DNA of 64,000 bases from Ectobius pallidus (taxonomy: Eukaryota > Arthropoda > Insecta > Blattodea > Ectobiidae): the NCBI GenBank assembly GCA_964059195.1, contig CAXKWD010000011.1, forward strand, positions 30,867,566-30,931,565. The letters run 5' to 3'. Made by a program: the position numbers and the translations under genes. Below, piece after piece: positions 58,526 through 64,000 of this stretch (position 1 is the stretch's first letter; each line of letters opens with the position of its first letter). The notes below the pieces were generated by a model. That model was given only the letters and a program-made list of their open reading frames with translations, searched no databases and was not told the origin of the DNA.

Positions 58526-58825
58526 GTCACATCAGTAACAAGACTTTGCACAGATAATGCGGTAATGTTATACCAAACAAGCGGTGTGCGCAGAAATCTC
58601 ATTGGACACTTTGGTACGATGTAGGGTATCAGTGGTGACTCGTACTCAGAAATGTACTGATGCTGAAGGCCACCATTTTGAACATTAATCACATTTTCAT
58701 CAGAAAGTGATTCATTTTTCAAATTGGACTTTAAGCTATCCATTTCCAAAAATTTAATCTTGTAGGTGGGAAAATAGATTTTCTATGACACTTCAAAGTG
58801 TGCATACATTTTTTGAAGCACCCTG
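58430..58825 (-). mobile_element. One end of a Tc1/mariner-like element
   Basis: On the minus strand, TA then CAGGGTGCTTCAAAAAATGT, closely resembling the CAGGGTGTCTCAAAAA end at 48853. The following ~350 bp are open on the minus strand but include the (AAT)n tract and no recognisable transposase. The other end was not found. Confidence 0.5.
58464..58523. repeat. (AAT)n microsatellite
   Basis: About 20 perfect AAT units; the minus-strand poly-Leu frame over it is an artefact. Confidence 0.95.
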
Positions 58826-59319
58826 TATATATAGTTTTGACAAAATCTTGTATCAACGTATATAAAGGTTTGACAAAATCTTTCAACATTTACAGGGAAA
58901 GTAGAAATCATGCGTTTTTGAGTTCTAAACGGCTTCTGAACCCTTAAGTAATACAAATCAATGCATGTTGGAATAGGCCTACCGGGACTGTGCATATTGA
59001 AAATGTTAATTCGTCTAGCTTACTGTTAGAGCAGGGTCGGGGGCCATCAAAGCCGTTTTAATTTCCCCATGAATGTCAGACCAGACAGTGTGAGCAGCAC
59101 ATAACAAAAACCGTTCATCAATCTGCTACGAACAACTCTTAGAGTGCGGGATCCATAATGAAACCCACACTCAAAGAGTTTCCACAACCTCTCATCACCC
59201 TCGTTGACATCCTCATCACAATCACCATTATACTATCATCATCATCGACGTCATCGCTATTGCTCTTGCAATATTGATTATGTATTTTAATTTAATTTAA
59301 TTTCTTCCGCTACTATCAC

Positions 59320-59320
<1 letters not shown>
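58826..59320. other. Spacer
   Basis: Two copies of 'tttgacaaaatctt' (58834 and 58867) form a short imperfect duplication. No gene. Confidence 0.35.
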
Positions 59321-59397
<77 letters not shown>

Positions 59398-59434
59398 CAA
59401 CAGCAACAATAATAACAATAATAATAATAATAAT
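59321..59434. repeat. (AAT)n/(AAC)n microsatellite
   Basis: Long AAT run, interrupted by AAC/AGC units near 59395-59410; a hAT element is inserted at its right edge. Confidence 0.95.
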
Positions 59435-59993
59435 CAGGACCCGGATTCTGATGACATGTCATCTTTTTATTGATGCTTCAGAGACACTGCCAACTTATAG
59501 ATAAATCCTAATCATGGCCTCTAGGTCATAAAAATTCATTTTTATTAGGTCATATTTTTGTCATTTTATGTCATTTTATATTTTAAGGGCATTAATTTCA
59601 ATTTTACGTCATTATTTTGTCATTTCCGTGTCATTTGCTTCCTTATTTAGTTATTTTCATGCATTACATTTTTGTAGGATCTACTTTAAAAACAATTTTC
59701 TTACTTTTCTTCTCAGATGCTCCAGTCAAGAACAAAGAACAATGTTTTTGAATTACGGAAACGCGCACAATGTGCATTATCTTAACCAGACCTATACAAT
59801 CCTTTCTGCATTTGCAGTTTTTACAGTTATGTATTAATTAGTCTATAGCTTTGTGTGTACAATAATAATTTTTATAAATATAATATAACTTTTTAGGTCA
59901 TTCTTTATGATTATTAAGTCATTTTCCTTAAAATTTAGGGACATTTTATAGGTCATTTTTCAAACACTTTAGGTCATCAGAATCCGGGCCCTG
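59435..59993. mobile_element. hAT-like non-autonomous element, family A, copy 2
   Basis: Starts CAGGACCCGGATTCTGATGA and ends TCATCAGAATCCGGGCCCTG. Flanks ATAATAAT (59427-59434) and ATAATCAT (59994-60001) are a 7-of-8 target duplication at the edge of the AAT repeat. 559 bp, same T-rich 'ggtcat' interior as copy 1, no transposase. Confidence 0.85.
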
Positions 59994-60001
59994 ATAATCA
60001 T

Positions 60002-60475
60002 AATAAAGCACTAATTGACCCCTGTGGTTCATCTAGTGCTACGCTAGTAGTTTAATTATTAATTAATACAAATATTAATTCTAGCAATACCAAGCCCTTT
60101 GTTGTTAATTAGGTTTATTGGTAGCAGCGCATCATTAATACATTTTCTCAAAACAAACGATTGTATACACATGATGCACACGGATATTAGTGTAGAAAAT
60201 CGAAACACCTTCATCACCCTACAATCTGTTTCCACGTTAAAAATTGATAGTTTTATCTAGCAAGCTGTGCAGTGTCTAGTACATATCATCAAGCTACGCT
60301 TCATTAACAAAGGGCTTCAGATAAAAACCTGCACATGCTTTTTGTAACATTTCCGAGAACACTTATTAAGTATTCAGTCTCGTTTTGTACAATTTTTTGT
60401 TTTCAACTATACTGATACACGCACAGGAATTTTCTATAAAATTATATAAGCTAATAGGACTCAGGATCTGTGTTA
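60002..60475. other. AT-rich spacer
   Basis: Nothing recognised. Confidence 0.4.
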
Positions 60476-60994
60476 CCACTAAGACAGTACCGGTCATTTT
60501 GACCGTTTTATTTTATCTCAGCTATATTTCGCGACTTTTAATGAATTTTAGTGATAATCTCTGAAATAACAAGCATATTATCAACCATAGGACGGAAAAT
60601 ATTAATCTCATTATTTGCCTTAAGGACTAGGAGCGGTCATTTTGACCTGTACAAGCTAATATCACGCGCTTATTTGCCGCCTAACTTTTAATCATGATTT
60701 GTGTGTGTGCAAACTGTTTTTTATAGAGATGGTGGTTTAATTGAACTCAGAAACAGTGAGAAAAAATTATATGTAAAAGTTTGATATTTTGAATTCATTA
60801 AAAACATTTAAATTCGCTTGTAAGAATTTTAATAACATTTTCTTTTCTTTTCAAATTTGAAATGGCTGTAATCATGATGCCTAGAGTTAAAGAATATAAG
60901 TTGAATACTTGATTAATAAATAAGTTGACTGAAAAAGTGTTTTATAATGATGAAAAGCACTACTCGCCAAAATGACCGATGCAGTCTTTCTAGG
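60476..60994. mobile_element. Possible piggyBac-like MITE
   Basis: The left end (CCACTAAGACAGTACCGGTC) and the complement of the right end (CCTAGAAAGACTGCATCGGT) align, both continuing CATTTTG. The palindromic CGGTCATTTTGACC at 60491 and a second 'cggtcattttgacc' at 60634 form sub-terminal repeats. CC(C)T..AAAGA ends with GGTCATTTTGACC are seen in insect piggyBac-like elements, but the TTAA duplication is not intact here. Confidence 0.5.
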
Positions 60995-62691
60995 AAGTCA
61001 GGTGATATCAATCTTTCTAGAGTTAAGGTTGATCGCGCTGGGTCGAAGACAATACTTCCTATACTTACAGTACCGTATCTATAGTTCAGATAAAAAAAAA
61101 GTGAAAAGGTATGAATAGATAGAACAGCAGGGAGAAGTTAGCAAGAAGTCCTACATTTAAAAAATGCATGGAGAGTTGTAAAATACACGGAAACATAGAA
61201 AGCGCTCGCGTCTAGGGACGCAGTTTATAATATGTTAACCAACATCTGCGCACAGTCTGAAGTTTTTGTTGTAACTAATCCACACGCTCCTCTTATATAT
61301 CACGCTTTTAACCTGAAATTTCTACAGTCTCCATTATTTAGCACGAAAAGGCATATACTTTCATTAAAATACAATTGCAAGATTGCCAAGAGACAACCTT
61401 ACAAACTGTTGTGTGTTATCATTTCCTTGTACTCTCACGCAAACCTGAAACATATACAGTATACCTGCACGAAATTACGTGCATTTGGTAAACTTTAACG
61501 CAGTGATTCATTCCTTTGCACCTATCCTGAAACTTCGAAAAGAATTAAACAACTTCCAAAAGAAACTAATTTATTTCTGATTGTGCCTTATAGGGAAGCA
61601 AATAAACGTTAGAACAATTAATTATTTTACAAATTTCATATTTTAAATTATAGTTGTTATTTAGCATTGCATGGTTTTTATAGACAGTCGAAGGTAATAG
61701 AAGTACTTTTAACTATATTAATTGAAAGAAGAAAATTATGCCATTGAGTGGTATACAATTATGACACTCCAAGGCGACCAACTTTGATTGCATAGTACGG
61801 AAAATACGTTTTAGTTAAGAATAGTAATAATAAACAGACTCAGTCTGATATAAATTAAAAACATTAGAATTCATTACGACATTTTAACTCTAAATTTCTC
61901 ACAAAATTTCTCATAAAAATGTCATACTTGTTCGCTGAAAAGCGTTGTTCTTTCCATTCCTTATATTGGCTGTCATGTACGAGAAATCAATAACCTGCCT
62001 GCGCAAATGCATACTAGGTGGCAAGAGAATTCACGAACAGTTGTAAAGCTCCCAAAATGGCTCCAAATGAAATAATTATAATTATTTCACAAATATTAAC
62101 GGCTGTAAAAGAAAGTGTATGATACAAATAGTAAAATGATTTTTTTTTTCGTTCGATTGCTTCACTCGCCCTTGCGAGCTCGTTCCACAAACATATCTAT
62201 TCGCAAAATAAAATTCTTCGTTTAGCCCTTGTATCATAAATAACTATTTTCAACAACATCAAGCACAAGATCATAAACTAGTTTAATGTTCCGCTATTTT
62301 AAAACTGAGCTAGTGTTGTTTATGCTCTTCACTAACCCCATGTCTTCATTACTAGAATATTGTTTTATTACTTTTGATTTAACTTTGGTGTCTTTACTCT
62401 TGGGAATAGAATTAATTACATCACTACTGTAATTATTAAATAATGTTATTGTTAATATTTCTCTTTTAGATTAATGTGTTACTGTATTTATACGCTATTA
62501 GATCTGCACAGTAAGCCTTCCTTCCATAATTATGTTAGATAAATTAAATAATCCATAAATAAGTAAATTCAAATTTCAAATAATGAAGCGTGTGAAATTT
62601 CCCCTTTTAAAGGAGTTGGAGGCCATTATTTCCTACAGGTAATGATCCTAAGATATTTAAGCATTCAAATAATGAAGTTATTAATAATACC
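60995..62691. other. AT-rich spacer
   Basis: No supported gene; the 88-codon frame at 61232-61498 has no recognised domain. Confidence 0.35.
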
Positions 62692-62775
62692 CCAGGTACT
62701 GGATTCTATTAAAGGCTGAGTCGACCTCAGAGGCATATTCCACGGAAAGGAATAGAGCAATTGTAAAAATTTTAT
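62692..62775 (-). repeat. SINE family 1, partial
   Basis: Plus-strand 'aaaggctgagtcgacctcag' and the following 'gcatattccac...ggaa' correspond to the inverted middle of family 1; head and tail are lost. Confidence 0.6.
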
Positions 62776-64000
62776 AAAACTCATCTTTATTTATACCATC
62801 AATTTCTGAACGGAACGGTAGGATCTGAATTATGTACTTAAATAAATGTACATATAAATAATAAATAAATAGCCAAAAAGGCGCATAAATACAAAAACAG
62901 GATGTGCATGCTCTAATGAAAATACTTAAACCAGGGCCACGGGTAACAGGACTCCATTCATGTATTAATTCACTCCGTTCTTTTAATGTAGACTAAATAG
63001 TAGTGGGATTTAGAAAGGGACGTAGGCCTACTGTAGAACTTATGAACCAGAATAATCGTGCGTAATGCAGAATGATAATTTTAGTACTTTCTAAACATTT
63101 CATATCCTTATCAAGTGGACATTAAAATAATAGCGTATTCAGTTACTTCAAGAGTAGAGAACTAAACTGTCATGGGTATCAAATTTAATAAAGCCATCTA
63201 CTGATTTTTCAGAGAACAAGACTGTTCATGGAACACTGTCAATGGTTCGTATTCATCATACTTGCAATCTACTCCAAGATCCCAATCGGAATTTCCCCGT
63301 CCATCTGTTTTGTAAATATGCTTCTCAAAATTTGATGAATTCTCAGTAGACATACAATATGTATATGTGTATATATATATTGTATCTCTACTGTACTGTA
63401 TATATATTGTACTGTGTATATATATATACATTTATTTATTTATTTACTATCAGATAAAATATATATTATCAGATAATGGATAAAATAATTAAAATTAAAA
63501 TAAAAACATTCTTTTTTCATACAAATAATAGCCTACCGTTAATAACACTTATTCTTATTGATCAACTAAAATCTTGTTTACGCCTTATAGGCCTTCCCTC
63601 CAATAGCAATAAAAAGGCCAGTAATTGTGTATATATATATATAAGTTATATACAGTATATATATATATATATATAAAAATTTGTGGACCACCTTTACAAT
63701 GGAAGAACAGAAATTATTTTTTGTTTTTTATGAAGTATTTTATTTTATCAGTTGAAGACAGGTCTATATAATATATGCTATTGGTCGTAATGCTAATGCT
63801 AATCAAAATTGATAAATATTTTCATAAAAATAAAAAAAATTTAGGCAATTCAGTGACCTGTTTTTCTGTGGCAACGAAAGTAAGCAATAATGTAGGCCTA
63901 CAAATTTTTGAAGCAATTTCTTTTGTAAAATCTGCTTTATAATTATAGATAAAACGATAAAATTTATAGTTGCTTAGTTAAAAAATATATGTACAAATAA
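62776..64000. other. AT-rich spacer with (TA)n tracts
   Basis: TA-rich microsatellites at about 63365-63430 and 63628-63675. Nothing else recognised up to the window end. Confidence 0.5.

Noticed and set aside
1..64000. CRISPR arrays, bacterial operons or a prophage
   Set aside because: No spaced identical repeats, no dense coding, and abundant tRNA-derived SINEs and TA or 8-bp-flanked MITEs show a eukaryotic (insect) genome.

Overview
The window reads as intergenic, repeat-dominated insect nuclear DNA. It is AT-rich, has no operon-like coding, and is full of simple repeats, tRNA-derived SINEs and short copies of hAT, Tc1/mariner, piggyBac-like, PIF/Harbinger-like and possibly CMC DNA transposons. 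The SINE families and the mariner, hAT and non-LTR remnants are of kinds common in insects; a cockroach or termite source is my guess from the SINE flavour and cannot be proved here. I see no complete host protein-coding gene, rRNA or functional tRNA. One open stretch with splice-like borders (44644-44990) is the only host-exon candidate.

Layout. 0-10 kb: AT-rich spacer, a hAT-like MITE with a perfect 8-bp duplication (1324-1932), a weak 2.2-kb inverted-repeat structure (3890-6060), a degenerate DFFLWG-type transposase fragment (7074-7262), a purine-rich microsatellite tract, and copy 1 of a ~0.6-kb interspersed repeat. 10-22 kb: a mariner-like MITE with ~90-bp TIRs (11075-11618), a Harbinger-like MITE (12134-12862), three SINE families, a hAT MITE nested inside a SINE (17314-17763) and a GC-rich hAT MITE (20913-21177). 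22-32 kb: a LINE C-terminal remnant, copy 2 of the interspersed repeat, two more copies of the nested hAT family, and a 1.88-kb TIR element (29743-31620) carrying a broken copy of an uncharacterised, widely dispersed arthropod gene family. 32-44 kb: a 2-kb element with 40-bp perfect TIRs and TTA duplications, a fully palindromic mariner remnant (38973-39659) and a hAT MITE with an exact internal 120-bp duplication (40983-41360). 44-57 kb: the possible exon, SINEs, mariner relics, a LINE 5' fragment, a 1.2-kb foldback element whose spacer looks like a promoter plus intron (53745-54956), and a mariner with a recognisable transposase C-terminus (55586-56251). 57-64 kb: a SINE, (AAT)n tracts, a second hAT copy, a piggyBac-like MITE and AT-rich spacer.

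The parts do not form a pathway; the window is a record of successive transposition. The best candidates for something undescribed are the TIR element at 29743-31620, which suggests that the 'FHQD...MEKRYQGKW...ADYCW' gene family is a transposase, and the foldback element with a promoter-like core.
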